DNA of 64,000 nt from Oscillospiraceae bacterium (lineage in GTDB: Bacteria > Bacillota > Clostridia > Oscillospirales > Oscillospiraceae), in assembly GCA_910575695.1 (NCBI GenBank), contig CAJTGJ010000006.1:62001-126000 (forward strand). The letters run 5' to 3'. The translations under genes were made by a program, and so were the position numbers. Positions within the stretch are counted from its first letter, which is position 1. Each line of letters opens with the position of its first letter. The notes below the pieces were generated by a model. That model had not been told where the DNA came from. It did no database searches and saw only the letters and a list, made by a program, of their open reading frames with translations. Below are positions 19,683 to 28,065 of this stretch, one piece after another.

Positions 19683-19757
19683 GCCTTGCACCTGCCGGAG
19701 CTGCGCCCTTACAGGGGTTGGCAGCTCTGCTTCATTTTGCGCGGAAGGGAGCGGCCT

Positions 19758-21266
19758 GTGAGTCTGATAAATGCGATTTATACACGGCAGTCGGTGGACC
19801 GGATCGATAGCATATCCGTAGAAAGCCAGGTGGAATACTGCAAAAAGGAGGCGGCAGGGGGGAGCGTCAAGGTTTACACAGACAAAGGGTACAGCGGGAA
19901 AAATGTGGACCGGCCTGCGTTTCAGGAGCTGATGCTGGATATTCAGTCGGGGAAGGTCAGGCGCGTGATCGTGTACCGGCTGGACCGTATCAGCCGTTCT
20001 GTGCTGGACTTTGCAAATGTCGTTGATATGTTTCAAAAATATGGCGTCGATTTTGTCAGCACGATGGAGAAATTTGATACAGGGACGCCGATCGGCAAGG
20101 CGATGCTGATGATCGTGATGATCTTCGCTCAGCTGGAGAGGGAAACCATCCAGCAGCGTGTGGTGGACGCGTACCGTTCCCGCAGTAAGCGTGGGTTTTA
20201 CATGGGCGGGAAAATCCCATATGGATTCCGATTAACGGAAATCACTATGGACGGTGTACGGACCAAGATGTATGAATCAATGCCAAAAGAGGCGGAAATT
20301 GTTCAGAGGATATTTGCCATGTATGCGGAGCCGCAGACCTCGCTGGGAGATGTAGCCCGCTATCTGGCCAGCTGTGAAATCAAAAACCAGAAAGGGGATC
20401 CGTTTACACGCAGCCGAATCCGTGATATGGTCATCAATCCGTGCTATGTGAGGGCGGACTACCGCCTTTATGAATTCTTTCAAGCGCAGGGAACGGAGCT
20501 TGTTAACCGGCCGGAGGATTTTATTGGGGCAAATGGAGCGTATCTGTACTCAGGGACCGGGGGCAGGCGAAAGACCCTCTCACTGCAGGGGCAGATTCTG
20601 GTTTTGGCACCGCATGAGGGCCTGATTCAGTCGGATATTTGGATCAAATGCCGCAGTAAGTGCCTGAAAAATGCTGGAGCGGCGAGGCCGGTGAAGGCCA
20701 AGGCGACGTGGCTGGCTGGGAAGATTAAGTGTGCCGAATGTGGATACGCGCTGTCGGTGAAAATCTATCACTGTAAGACAAAGGCGGACAACCGCTATTA
20801 CCTGTGCAGCCATAAGTACAGCGGTGTGGGATGTAATTTCAGTTCGTTGGATGCAGATTTGGTAGATGAGATTGTATTTGAGGAAATGCGAAAAAAACTT
20901 GAGGAATTCGGTACCCTCACGAAGAGAAAGCGGGAGTGCGCCGGGCTGCAGGCCATCAAGATGAAGGTCCGAGTTGAGGAAATCGACCAGGACATTCGAT
21001 CTTTGCTGGACAAGATTCCATTCGCCAACGAAACGGTGATGGAGTACATCAATGACCGGGTCGCCGAATTGGACGGCAAAAAGAAGGAGCTGTGCGCTGA
21101 AGCGGAACAGCTCATGGAATGGAATGACTATAGCTTTGATGGATTGACAGGGTATTTGAATAGATGGGAGAAAGTCTCTGTGAAGGACAGGGTAACTATT
21201 GTAGATCAGTTGGTGGAAAGTGTTATTGCTTCACGGGAGAAAATCAGAATCAACTGGAAAATTTGA
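19758..21266 (+). CDS. Large serine recombinase
   Basis: 502 residues from GTG 19758 (GGAAGGGAG upstream). N-terminal resolvase domain with the nucleophile serine in YTRQSVDR, then YTDKGYSGKN, VYRLDRISRS and AQLERETIQQR. The Recombinase domain (GGKIPYGF) follows, then a zinc ribbon (CAECGYAL ... CSHKYSGVGC) and a C-terminal coiled coil. Enzymes of this type integrate and excise phages and conjugative elements. It marks one end or the core of a mobile element, probably that of the right-hand accessory region, though no att duplication is visible. Confidence 0.95.
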   Translation: MSLINAIYTRQSVDRIDSISVESQVEYCKKEAAGGSVKVYTDKGYSGKNVDRPAFQELMLDIQSGKVRRVIVYRLDRISRSVLDFANVVDMFQKYGVDFVSTMEKFDTGTPIGKAMLMIVMIFAQLERETIQQRVVDAYRSRSKRGFYMGGKIPYGFRLTEITMDGVRTKMYESMPKEAEIVQRIFAMYAEPQTSLGDVARYLASCEIKNQKGDPFTRSRIRDMVINPCYVRADYRLYEFFQAQGTELVNRPEDFIGANGAYLYSGTGGRRKTLSLQGQILVLAPHEGLIQSDIWIKCRSKCLKNAGAARPVKAKATWLAGKIKCAECGYALSVKIYHCKTKADNRYYLCSHKYSGVGCNFSSLDADLVDEIVFEEMRKKLEEFGTLTKRKRECAGLQAIKMKVRVEEIDQDIRSLLDKIPFANETVMEYINDRVAELDGKKKELCAEAEQLMEWNDYSFDGLTGYLNRWEKVSVKDRVTIVDQLVESVIASREKIRINWKI

Positions 21267-21376
21267 CGCAGTAAATGCATTCGTTCCTGATTGTAATGCT
21301 TCGCCGAAGTTAGCAATTTAAGTAAGGGCCATTCAGCCTTAGAGCCGCAAGGGATTCCGGCTTTTTTCATCGGGTA

Positions 21377-21406
21377 GGAAAATGGGGCGGACAAGCCCTG
21401 TTTTCC
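21377..21406. repeat. GGACAAGCCC hairpin repeat, copy 1
   Basis: GGAAAATGGGGC / GGACAA / GCCCTGTTTTCC forms an imperfect hairpin. A near-identical version of the first two-thirds recurs at 30284-30312. Probably a small dispersed repeat between mobile-element genes. Confidence 0.4.
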
Positions 21407-21442
21407 TCTGGTAAAGTGCTCAGGTAATGGGGTTGGACCCTA

Positions 21443-21688
21443 TCAGGCAATTCGATTCAATTGGCAGACTTTGTCGATAAATGCTTTCATGTCTTCCACA
21501 TAAGAATATGGTGCATACTCCAAATAGATTTCTGGCGAGTCCAAAATAACGATCTGGACCCCTTCAGCCCGCAGAGCCTCCAGTGTCCCTGGCAGGCATC
21601 TGGCTTCATTGGGTGTCTTACAGAGATATGCCAAGCTGCCGGGCTTATCGAAAACTTTCGCCACAATGTAAATCTTTTTATCATTCAT
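21443..21688 (-). CDS. Small hypothetical protein (DUF6718-like)
   Basis: 81 residues starting MNDKKIYIVAKVFDK with a C-terminal EYAPYSYVEDMKAFIDKV. The overall pattern (short beta-alpha protein, EY.PY..V then F.. V) resembles DUF6718, a family of unknown function found in Clostridia; this is a tentative call. The ATG is adjacent to the TGA (21689-21691) of the truncated frame upstream, so both once formed a coupled pair. Confidence 0.6.
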   Translation of the reverse strand: MNDKKIYIVAKVFDKPGSLAYLCKTPNEARCLPGTLEALRAEGVQIVILDSPEIYLEYAPYSYVEDMKAFIDKVCQLNRIA

Positions 21689-21866
21689 TCAAATCGCCTC
21701 CAATTCACGCAGCCGAGCTAAAAAATCTTGTTCTGTTCGGATGGTTCCAGCAGAATATTCTTGATATAGCGTTCTTCCCATTTCCGGAGTTTTGTACTTA
21801 TAGACATACTGATGACTCCATACATTGAAAGCATAATCTTTTCTGCAAAAACACGTCTTCCTAAAT
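21689..21866 (-). pseudogene. 5'-truncated gene fragment
   Basis: A minus-strand frame of about 57 codons, ending in FLARLRELEAI and stop, with protein-like content such as AFNVWSHQYVYKYK, but lacking a start codon with a ribosome site; it is closed upstream by TAA near 21867. It is directly coupled to the 81-residue gene. I read it as the 3' end of a gene cut by insertion or deletion. Family not recognised. From 21867 to 21951 nothing is seen. Confidence 0.5.
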
Positions 21867-21952
21867 TAGATGAAATTGTCTTTGACAGAAGTACAAATCG
21901 GCCTGATTTTTGTGCATATTGTGAATTTGCTCATTTATAGAATTAGTAAGGG

Positions 21953-21981
21953 GTGTGAACCCGTTGCGGCGCAAGGGGTTC
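21953..21981 (-). terminator. Hairpin after the region C operon
   Basis: TGAACCC-G-TTGC and GCAA-G-GGGTTCA form an almost perfect stem just after the stop of the last operon gene (21990). There is no strong T-run on the minus strand, so it may be a terminator or a stabilising hairpin. Confidence 0.45.
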
Positions 21982-21989
21982 ATGGGGAC

Positions 21990-23036
21990 TCAATCATCCA
22001 AAAGCTCCGCCAGTGGGATCGGCTCCGGTGCCCGGAAAACCTTTCGGACATGGTGGAAGTGTTCCTCCCCCAACACACCGAAAAACAAAGATTCAACCGT
22101 CGCAACATCCTGTTCATCCAGTGCGTGCAGCGCGTCGCTCAGCTCTGCCAGCAGGCCGTGCCCCTCCGGCAGGTTCGAGGGCTGGACAGGCCGGGTCCAG
22201 TCGATGACCCGCCAATCGGAAGTGAGGTCATAGTACCGGTAGCTCAGGTCCATGCACTCTAGGCAGCCGTTTTCAATATACGCCAGCCAGATGTAACGCC
22301 CGCAGGCTTCCACGACGATCACGACGCCATACCGCGGTCTCGCCATGCTCGGGACCTCCACCTGCACCAGGTCCCCGGAGCGGAAGGGGAGAGGGAAGGT
22401 CGTATGGCCCGTGTAGCAGCTGTGAATGCGTTCGGCTTCATAGCGGATGCCCAGTTCCTTGTATCCGTCCTCGCGTACAAATTCCAGATACCAGGGGTGA
22501 AATTGCGGGATGATGATCTTTCGGTCTACTAAGAAGACGTCTAAGCCCAGGGTGGCCTGCATTTTGCTGTCCACCTCGGCCCACTTCTCCACATATCCCA
22601 TATAGTCTATCCCATCGGGATACCCCAGAGGACGTTCCTGATAGGACTCCTCGTACTCCTTTAAGTAGGCCGTCAGTTCTGCATAGGTCCAAAAAACTCC
22701 GTCAACACCGCAGGGGCCGCAGTCCAGAGGGCCGTCCTTCCACCGGCGCTCCTGGAAGAGGAACACCTGCCCCGGACGCCGGCTGTGCAGCTCCTCAAAG
22801 GCCCAGTCGTACAGTTTGAGCAGGTCTGTAAGGAGCGCTTTGTCCTCCCCCCGCTCCGCCTCCCGGAGCAAAGCTGTCAAAGCGGCGTATTTGTCCACGA
22901 TGGGACGGCAGCCGCCGTCGATGATGTCCGCCTTTTCCTCAATGGTGAGAGGGCGGGCGGTGCGCATATGTTCCCTGATTTCCGGGGAGAGGACCCAGTC
23001 GTATACGTCCAGTTTGGTTTGGCCTTCATCACACAT
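21990..23036 (-). CDS. Hypothetical protein (348 aa), last gene of region C operon
   Basis: No recognised family. It has an N-terminal helical part (to about residue 85), a middle part rich in Tyr/Trp/Glu (around WTYAELTAYLKEYEESYQ), and a beta-rich C-terminal half (FRSGDLVQVEVPSMARPRYGVVIVV). No signal peptide or membrane helix. It overlaps the phosphoesterase stop by eight bases. G+C and codon use look host-like. Confidence 0.7.
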   Translation of the reverse strand: MCDEGQTKLDVYDWVLSPEIREHMRTARPLTIEEKADIIDGGCRPIVDKYAALTALLREAERGEDKALLTDLLKLYDWAFEELHSRRPGQVFLFQERRWKDGPLDCGPCGVDGVFWTYAELTAYLKEYEESYQERPLGYPDGIDYMGYVEKWAEVDSKMQATLGLDVFLVDRKIIIPQFHPWYLEFVREDGYKELGIRYEAERIHSCYTGHTTFPLPFRSGDLVQVEVPSMARPRYGVVIVVEACGRYIWLAYIENGCLECMDLSYRYYDLTSDWRVIDWTRPVQPSNLPEGHGLLAELSDALHALDEQDVATVESLFFGVLGEEHFHHVRKVFRAPEPIPLAELLDD

Positions 23037-23721
23037 AAAACTCCTCCATGGTATCTAAGCACAGGCAGCCTAACCGCCCTCCCTTGAACACGCACCCGCA
23101 GTCGATGTCGATCCAGGTCTCCCGCCGGAGGATCTTGTCCCCGCCGCCCAGGATGCGGGTGGGGGTGTGGCCGAACACCAGAATTTTGTCCGGGTAATAG
23201 GCCGTGTCCAGCTCGGGCCGGCCAAACAGGAAGTCCTCCAGTTCGTAGTCCTCCAGCGCCTTGTCCGGGGAAAAATGACCTAAACCGGAGTGCAGCAGCA
23301 CAAAATCCCTGCCCCCAGCCCTGATCTGGGCAAACAGCTCCATCTCCTGAAAATATTCCAGGATATCCTCCCGCTCCTCCTGGCTCAGCTCCTTGAGGCT
23401 CCGGATGGTGACGCCGCCCCCGTTGGCGATCCACTCGCTGAGAGCGGCGATCTGAGTTTCGTCCAGGGCGGCAAGGCTCTGGTCGGTGACCTCCTCCATC
23501 AGCCAGGGGAGGCACACGGCGGCGGTGAACTCGTGGTTGCCCAGGAGGGGGAACACGTTGGGACGGAGCATCATGTCCTGTAGAATTTTGATGCCGTCCG
23601 GTCCCCGGTCGATCACGTCCCCCAGCACATAGAGGGTATCCCTTAGGGTAAACTCAATGAGGGACAGCATCTCTTTGTACTTGTCAAAGCAGCCGTGAAT
23701 ATCAGACATTGCGTAATACAT
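23029..23721 (-). CDS. Metallophosphoesterase (calcineurin-like, PrpA/ApaH-type)
   Basis: 230 residues with the full calcineurin-like set: MSDIHG (D-x-H), LGDVIDRG (GD-x-x-D-R-G), LLGNHE (GNHE) and a late histidine in VFGHTP. Proteins of this size are Ser/Thr protein phosphatases or diadenosine-polyphosphate hydrolases. Which of these it is cannot be told; in an operon with an ADP-ribosylglycohydrolase, hydrolysis of a nucleotide product is attractive but inferred. It overlaps the downstream gene. Confidence 0.9.
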   Translation of the reverse strand: MYYAMSDIHGCFDKYKEMLSLIEFTLRDTLYVLGDVIDRGPDGIKILQDMMLRPNVFPLLGNHEFTAAVCLPWLMEEVTDQSLAALDETQIAALSEWIANGGGVTIRSLKELSQEEREDILEYFQEMELFAQIRAGGRDFVLLHSGLGHFSPDKALEDYELEDFLFGRPELDTAYYPDKILVFGHTPTRILGGGDKILRRETWIDIDCGCVFKGGRLGCLCLDTMEEFYV

Positions 23722-23749
23722 CCTACAGTCTCCTTGTCAGGAAAATCAC

Positions 23750-24178
23750 TTATCCCAGCCGGATCAGACCGCCGTCCTGGGGCTGCACCATGATCTCGCT
23801 GATACCGTCCTCCATCTCCGACTCCACATAGGCATAGACCAGACCGGAGCTGTTGATGTATTTTTGTTCACCTTTCCAGTCTGAGGATGCGGGGGACACA
23901 AACAGCAGGCTCCAGCATTCCCCGACCATAGGACTATCCGCCCAGAGGACGTGGTAGACCAGGCACTCATACTCCTGCTCGAACCGTTTCACTCGCTCAC
24001 AGATTTCATCGTCGGATGAATGAAGAAAGACCTGATCTCCGATCTGCTGGGACAGGCTGACCGATCCATCCTGTTCAAACTCCCGGACCGTCTGAGCATC
24101 CAGCTTCAAAAGCTCCATGCGGGAAATGGCCTCCCGTTTCATTTCCTCCATAGACGCCTCTTTTTTGTAAATAGACAT
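23750..24178 (-). CDS. Hypothetical protein (142 aa)
   Basis: ATG 24178 has AAGGAG ten bases upstream and is preferred over the GTG six bases earlier. The N-terminus is basic and helical (EEMKREAISRMELLKL), the C-terminal half is a probable beta-sheet domain with LVYHVLWAD and SLLFVSP. Contains no known motif. Between the FliG-like gene and the phosphoesterase, with gaps of 14 and 28 bases. Confidence 0.65.
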   Translation of the reverse strand: MSIYKKEASMEEMKREAISRMELLKLDAQTVREFEQDGSVSLSQQIGDQVFLHSSDDEICERVKRFEQEYECLVYHVLWADSPMVGECWSLLFVSPASSDWKGEQKYINSSGLVYAYVESEMEDGISEIMVQPQDGGLIRLG

Positions 24179-24192
24179 ATTCACGCTTCTCC

Positions 24193-24972
24193 TTATTTTT
24201 CTGACGATTCATAGCTTGCGGCTCTTTCCAGGACCCCCCGCTGGGCGCGTTCCACGTCTGTCTGCCGCACGAGGACACACGCGTCCATCTCGATCTCCAA
24301 TGCCTCCCGTTCTTCCGGGGAGAGGACAGATAAAACATGATCCTGTACCGCGCCGCTGGCATATTTCAAAGCAAGCGCAACGGTACGATCTCCAAAAGCA
24401 TAATGATCGTCATATGTATCCCGAAGCAGCTTTTCGCACAGCGGAAGGGAGAGCTCTGCCAATGCGTCAAACTCCGGCAGGCGGGAAGTCTTTTTGACCT
24501 CCCGTTCCCGCTTCCGAATCTCCTGGCGGATGGTTTTACGGAGCTTTTCCCGGTATTCCACGCCGAAGTATCCCCCTACAGCCAGAGCCAGCCGGTCTCC
24601 CCACTGCCGGAAGCTCCCTCCATCCTCATGCTCATGGAGAAACCTCAAGTATGCCAGGATCCCCTCGGCAATCACCACATTTTGCAGAAAGCCGGCTCCA
24701 GTGTAATCCCCGGCGATCAGATACTGAGCGAACAAGTCCTCAAGCAGCAGCTCATCATCCGTACTCACCAATTCGATGGCATCATGCAGGCAGGTGCGGA
24801 AAAAAGGATTTGGGTTCTGATCTGCATGGTCGCCCCCAATGGCCAGCACGCCATTTTTTCGGACATCCGTCCAGAAGTGGAGGATCACCGCAACTGTCTC
24901 CAGGCAGGCGTCCTTTTCCTCATCAGTGCAGCGCAGGTGCCGGGAAAGATACTCCATATTTTTGATCAGCAT
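24193..24972 (-). CDS. Soluble MotA-/FliG-C-like protein
   Basis: 259 residues from ATG 24972 (GAGGAGGG upstream); an upstream start at 25011 lacks support. The C-terminal 90 residues align by eye with the FliG C-terminal domain: a helical block, TVALALKYASG at the place of ALALKGAS, and VRQTDVERAQRGVLE at the place of VR..DVEEAQ..I. The N-terminal part (ILHFWTDVRKNGVLAI ... FFRTCLHDAIELVS) recalls the cytoplasmic part of MotA (ARKNGLLAL ... FLRKGLQLVVDG). No membrane segments, and no flagellar genes nearby. It overlaps the ADP-ribosylglycohydrolase stop by seven bases. A scaffold or torque-free adaptor is possible; function unknown. Confidence 0.6.
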   Translation of the reverse strand: MLIKNMEYLSRHLRCTDEEKDACLETVAVILHFWTDVRKNGVLAIGGDHADQNPNPFFRTCLHDAIELVSTDDELLLEDLFAQYLIAGDYTGAGFLQNVVIAEGILAYLRFLHEHEDGGSFRQWGDRLALAVGGYFGVEYREKLRKTIRQEIRKREREVKKTSRLPEFDALAELSLPLCEKLLRDTYDDHYAFGDRTVALALKYASGAVQDHVLSVLSPEEREALEIEMDACVLVRQTDVERAQRGVLERAASYESSEK

Positions 24973-25928
24973 GTTCGTCCCTCCTCGAATGACTGGGAAA
25001 AGGTCCCGCACAGGCCTTCAATCTCTTCCCGGCGGGCAATGACAGAAAGCCAATCCTCCGGTATATCATCTCCATATTTCAGCCCGGCCAGCCCTCCGGC
25101 CACAGCGCCTGTCGTGTCTGTGTCCTCCCCCAGGTTGACGGCCTCCAGCAGACAGGTGCGGAAGCTGTCGTGCCGCTCCAGACACCACAGCGCGGCTTCC
25201 AGTGTGTGGAGCACGTATCCGCCGCTGCTGATCTCTGACTTGGGCAGGGCGGGGAGGAAATCGGGTTCGATCCTCTGAAAGGTGTCCAGATGGGACGCGA
25301 ACTTCGGCTGATCGTGGTAGAACTCTTTGGCGGTCTTGATCCCGCCCCACACACTGGTTTTTCCGCAGAGCAGCTCATTAGCAGCGGCGCAGTATAGCCC
25401 GCAGGACATCAGGCTGATGGGATGGGCATGGGTGAGGGCGGAGGCGTTGTGGATGATCTGGTAGGCCTCAGCCATCCGTGGAAAGTCCGGCCCCATGGTA
25501 CGGTGGAGATACAGAGCCATAGGCAGAATGCGCATCAGCGAGCCGTTACCGTTGTCCCGTTCGCCAATGCCGCCGCATTCCAACGGGGGAGTACCGTGGG
25601 CAAACCTCGCCAGCGCCTGCTGGGTGGCGATGCCCATGTCAAAGACTTTCCCGTAGGGGGTCATGTACCCCTCGTCCGCCCAGCGCCGGAACCGTGTCAT
25701 CATGTCTGTGTAGTTCACGCCCTTCGTCAGGCTCTCCAGCAGGCACAGGGCCATGGAGGAGTCGTCCGACCAGGTTCCGGCGGGCTGGTGATGGGTTCCA
25801 TAGGCCCGCATCCCGTTTGCGGGATCGCGTTTCAGTTCCTCCCGTGAACGGAACTCCACCGGCACGCCCAGGGCGTCACCCACAACGAGGCCCAGTATCC
25901 CGTTTTTTACGGCGTCTTCAAACATCAT
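24966..25928 (-). CDS. ADP-ribosylglycohydrolase family protein
   Basis: About 320 residues of the DraG/ARH fold. Metal-site motifs: GLVVGDALGVPVEF at the start, TWSDDSSMAL (S/T-D-D), and GEDTDTTGAVAGG near the C-terminus, each matching the Mg2+-binding signature. These enzymes remove ADP-ribose from proteins, nucleic acids or small molecules. It could be an immunity or reversal partner for an ADP-ribosyltransferase, but none is seen in the window. Two starts are possible (25940 or 25928). Coupled to genes on both sides. Confidence 0.9.
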   Translation of the reverse strand: MMFEDAVKNGILGLVVGDALGVPVEFRSREELKRDPANGMRAYGTHHQPAGTWSDDSSMALCLLESLTKGVNYTDMMTRFRRWADEGYMTPYGKVFDMGIATQQALARFAHGTPPLECGGIGERDNGNGSLMRILPMALYLHRTMGPDFPRMAEAYQIIHNASALTHAHPISLMSCGLYCAAANELLCGKTSVWGGIKTAKEFYHDQPKFASHLDTFQRIEPDFLPALPKSEISSGGYVLHTLEAALWCLERHDSFRTCLLEAVNLGEDTDTTGAVAGGLAGLKYGDDIPEDWLSVIARREEIEGLCGTFSQSFEEGRTC

Positions 25929-26544
25929 GATTTTCACCATCCTTGAAATCGTTCAGCTGCGCGGTGTTCTGAATGTGGTGCGTTTCTTCCAAAACACGAA
26001 ATACAGCCAGGGACAGTTCATAGAGTTTCCTCAGATCAGTATTGTGGGGCGGCATACCGCCCAGGCCGTCAGGCAGCGGAAGCTGCTCCAGAAAGGCATC
26101 CGCCCTCTGTCTGGGTGAACATCCCAGCAGCATGGCGGTGAGACGATCCAGCAGAAGGCAGGGGAGAGCAAACTCCCGCCCGCACCTGAGATAGGCGTTT
26201 TGCAAAAACGGCAGGGTAAAGTCCCTGTCAAGGAACAAAAAGGGGCCGTCCAGTTCTTCCAACTGGCTGACTGCCTCGTCAGGGGAGAGCGCCTGTTCCA
26301 GAGCCTGGTTGATGATGCCGGTCAGTTTCTCCGCCCAGGGACTGAGCGGCTGGCGCGGACGGATCAAAATCTCCCGCTCCTCCGTGATACTGAAGTCCTC
26401 CATACAGGCCAGTCGCAGGGCAATGATATCGTCCTCCTGCCGGTTCAGCCCGCTGGTCTCCACATCCAGCAGCCACCAAAGGCCGCTCCACGCTGCGGGC
26501 TCAGTTATATTGCATACAGGGAGATGCTCACTTGTTGTTGTCAT
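25918..26544 (-). CDS. DnaQ-like 3'-5' exonuclease family protein
   Basis: 208 residues from ATG 26544, chosen because GGAGG lies nine bases upstream, while the GTG at 26574 has no site. Near the start WWLLDVETSGLNRQEDDIIAL has the ExoI D-x-E motif of the DEDD exonuclease fold, and the next strands fit it. The C-terminal ExoII/ExoIII motifs are weak (FLFLDRDFTLPFLQNAYL would supply the second aspartate), so activity is uncertain. It overlaps its neighbours. Confidence 0.7.
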   Translation of the reverse strand: MTTTSEHLPVCNITEPAAWSGLWWLLDVETSGLNRQEDDIIALRLACMEDFSITEEREILIRPRQPLSPWAEKLTGIINQALEQALSPDEAVSQLEELDGPFLFLDRDFTLPFLQNAYLRCGREFALPCLLLDRLTAMLLGCSPRQRADAFLEQLPLPDGLGGMPPHNTDLRKLYELSLAVFRVLEETHHIQNTAQLNDFKDGENHDV

Positions 26545-26563
26545 GCTTCCAGCCTCCGCAGAT

Positions 26564-27001
26564 TCATTGCTCACCCAAGTCCCAGATATCCACGCTGTGC
26601 TCCTCCCAAAAGTCCATAAAGGCGCTCATACGCGGGGAAGGGCCATTTCCCTTGCGATGGCAGTAGATCAGCACATGCCGCGATCCGGCAGGGCAGATAT
26701 CCAGGTACTCTTCCAGATATGACTGCATCGCGGGGTCTACAAACAGGACGTTCCTTCCGGCTCGTTCCGCTAAAGTCTGCGCCCTCCAAGCGGTAGCCGT
26801 AGCCCTTCCGTCGTGGGCGCTGCAGCCCAGCGAGGCAGCCGCCTGCCGGAAGGTGAGACGGCGTTCCTTATCCGCACGGGAAATGCAGAAGAACACCGCC
26901 CCGTCATACTCCCGCATTTTTTCCTCAGCAAACTGCTGAATAAGCCGTTCCGTTTCCTCCGGGGCATCGGTCTCTCGGGGCAGCTGAACAGCTTCCCACA
27001 T
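26564..27001 (-). CDS. Hypothetical protein (145 aa)
   Basis: No family recognised. There are two clear alpha/beta segments (YDGAVFFCISRAD and SRHVLIYCHRKGN) separated by helices, possibly a small Rossmann-like or nucleotide-binding fold. No signal peptide. The ATG follows GAGGTGGTAAT. It lies one base after the HTH gene and 19 bases before the preferred start of the exonuclease. Confidence 0.65.
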   Translation of the reverse strand: MWEAVQLPRETDAPEETERLIQQFAEEKMREYDGAVFFCISRADKERRLTFRQAAASLGCSAHDGRATATAWRAQTLAERAGRNVLFVDPAMQSYLEEYLDICPAGSRHVLIYCHRKGNGPSPRMSAFMDFWEEHSVDIWDLGEQ

Positions 27002-27002
27002 A

Positions 27003-27518
27003 TTACCACCTCATTCTTGGCATCGTCTCCAGCCCATAAGTGCCGGGGATCTCGTAGGACCACCGCCCCGGCTCGTCCGGCCACTCTCGGCTGTATGAGG
27101 CGCGGTAGCCCAGCTTCTCCAGCTCCTGAAAATCCCGCTGCCGGGTGCGGTCGGAGCAGTCTGGAAAAAGCTCCCGGTAGAGCTCCCGCTTGTTCATGCC
27201 GTCAGAGTCGTCCTCCTCCGCCATCCGGATCATGAGAAGGCACAGCCGCCGGATCCGTTCCAGGTATTTCCGCCGGGTCTGGTTTTCCTCCTCTGCCATG
27301 GGCCGAAGCTCCAGGCTCACCGGATAGAAGGCCTTGGCATTTCGGTCATAGCGGGTCTCCAGGACCCCCGCCCGCTCCAGCAGGCGGATGTCCCGGAGGG
27401 AGGTCTTTTCGCTGACTTCAAACTGCTGCTTCAGCTCCTGGAAGGAGACCTCCTGGCAGTTGAGGAACAGGTGGTAGACGGAGAGGATTCGGCTGGTTTT
27501 CGTCAGTTCCTCCATCAT
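27003..27518 (-). CDS. HTH transcriptional regulator (DeoR-type, no WYL domain)
   Basis: 171 residues. A winged helix is clear at residues 10-60 (LFLNCQEVSFQELKQQFEVSEKTSLRDIRLLERAGVL), as in DeoR/WYL-family regulators. The C-terminal part holds a second HTH-like segment (NKRELYRELFPDCSDRTRQRDFQELEKLGY). Both DNA-binding-like halves are on one chain with no ligand domain visible. It is the second gene of the operon, suited to regulating it from the promoter before 27932. Confidence 0.78.
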   Translation of the reverse strand: MMEELTKTSRILSVYHLFLNCQEVSFQELKQQFEVSEKTSLRDIRLLERAGVLETRYDRNAKAFYPVSLELRPMAEEENQTRRKYLERIRRLCLLMIRMAEEDDSDGMNKRELYRELFPDCSDRTRQRDFQELEKLGYRASYSREWPDEPGRWSYEIPGTYGLETMPRMRW

Positions 27519-27932
27519 GACGGCAGTGTTCCCTCCTTTTTCATTCTGTCCAAGACGTAGAAACCGTCATAACCGGACATTTGGCCTATCTCTCCTTCCA
27601 GCACTTGGGAATAGTAGGTTCCGAACACCCGGCTGGTCTTACCCCGCTCACGCAGCCAGTGCCTTCCATCGTCCGAGTCGTCGCTGCAAACCCTGACAGT
27701 CATGACCTCCGCGCCCTTCCGGCAGAGGACGCACCTTGACCTGCCCATAGCCAAGCTGGCAGGACTCGTCCACATAACTCTCACCCCGGATACCCCGAAG
27801 CTCTACCAGCGTCTTTCCCCGCAGGCCCACCACTTGATAGAAGGAGCAGCCGCCGCCGCACTCATCGTAGCTGGAATGCTTAAAGATGTCTCCAATGCGG
27901 ATGTTTTCGTTGGTCGGTCGCTTTGTGCCCAT
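27515..27932 (-). pseudogene. Frameshifted small gene, first gene of the region C operon
   Basis: The frame from ATG 27932 (MGTKRPTNENIRIGDIFKH) is protein-like to VKVRPLPEGR, then becomes junk; the neighbouring frame starts with AEVMTVRVCSDD and runs to MKKEGTLPS with stop at 27515. One extra base near 27712-27725, in a G/C run, explains both. Restored, it would be about 139 residues. No family recognised. Real inactivation or a sequencing error cannot be separated here. It overlaps the HTH gene. Confidence 0.6.
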
Positions 27933-27974
27933 ACAGTATCCCCCTTCGTTTCATGTCCGCCTGTGTTGTGAGGC

Positions 27975-27990
27975 CAGTATAGCACACGCC
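27975..27990 (-). promoter_or_regulatory. Extended -10 promoter of the region C operon
   Basis: On the minus strand TGCTATACT forms an extended -10 about 45-55 bases before ATG 27932; an upstream TTGTCA lies too far away for a normal spacing. Moderate support. Confidence 0.45.
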
Positions 27991-28036
27991 TGCCCCGCAG
28001 TATGACAAACGTCCCGACGCTTTTTCGGGAAGCGCA

Positions 28037-28056
28037 TGACCGGCCTGAGCCGGTCA
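28037..28056 (-). terminator. Hairpin between the two minus-strand units
   Basis: TGACCGGC and GCCGGTCA pair around a short centre, ten bases after the stop of the metallo-hydrolase gene. A second, weaker stem (CCCGA/TTCGGG) lies just beyond. There is no long T-run, so termination is likely but not certain. Confidence 0.45.
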
Positions 28057-28065
28057 CGCATTTGC

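Noticed and set aside
21870-22262. A 130-codon plus-strand frame over the end of the 348-residue gene.
   Set aside because: Mostly antisense to that gene; no ribosome site; only a short A+T-rich front part lies outside.
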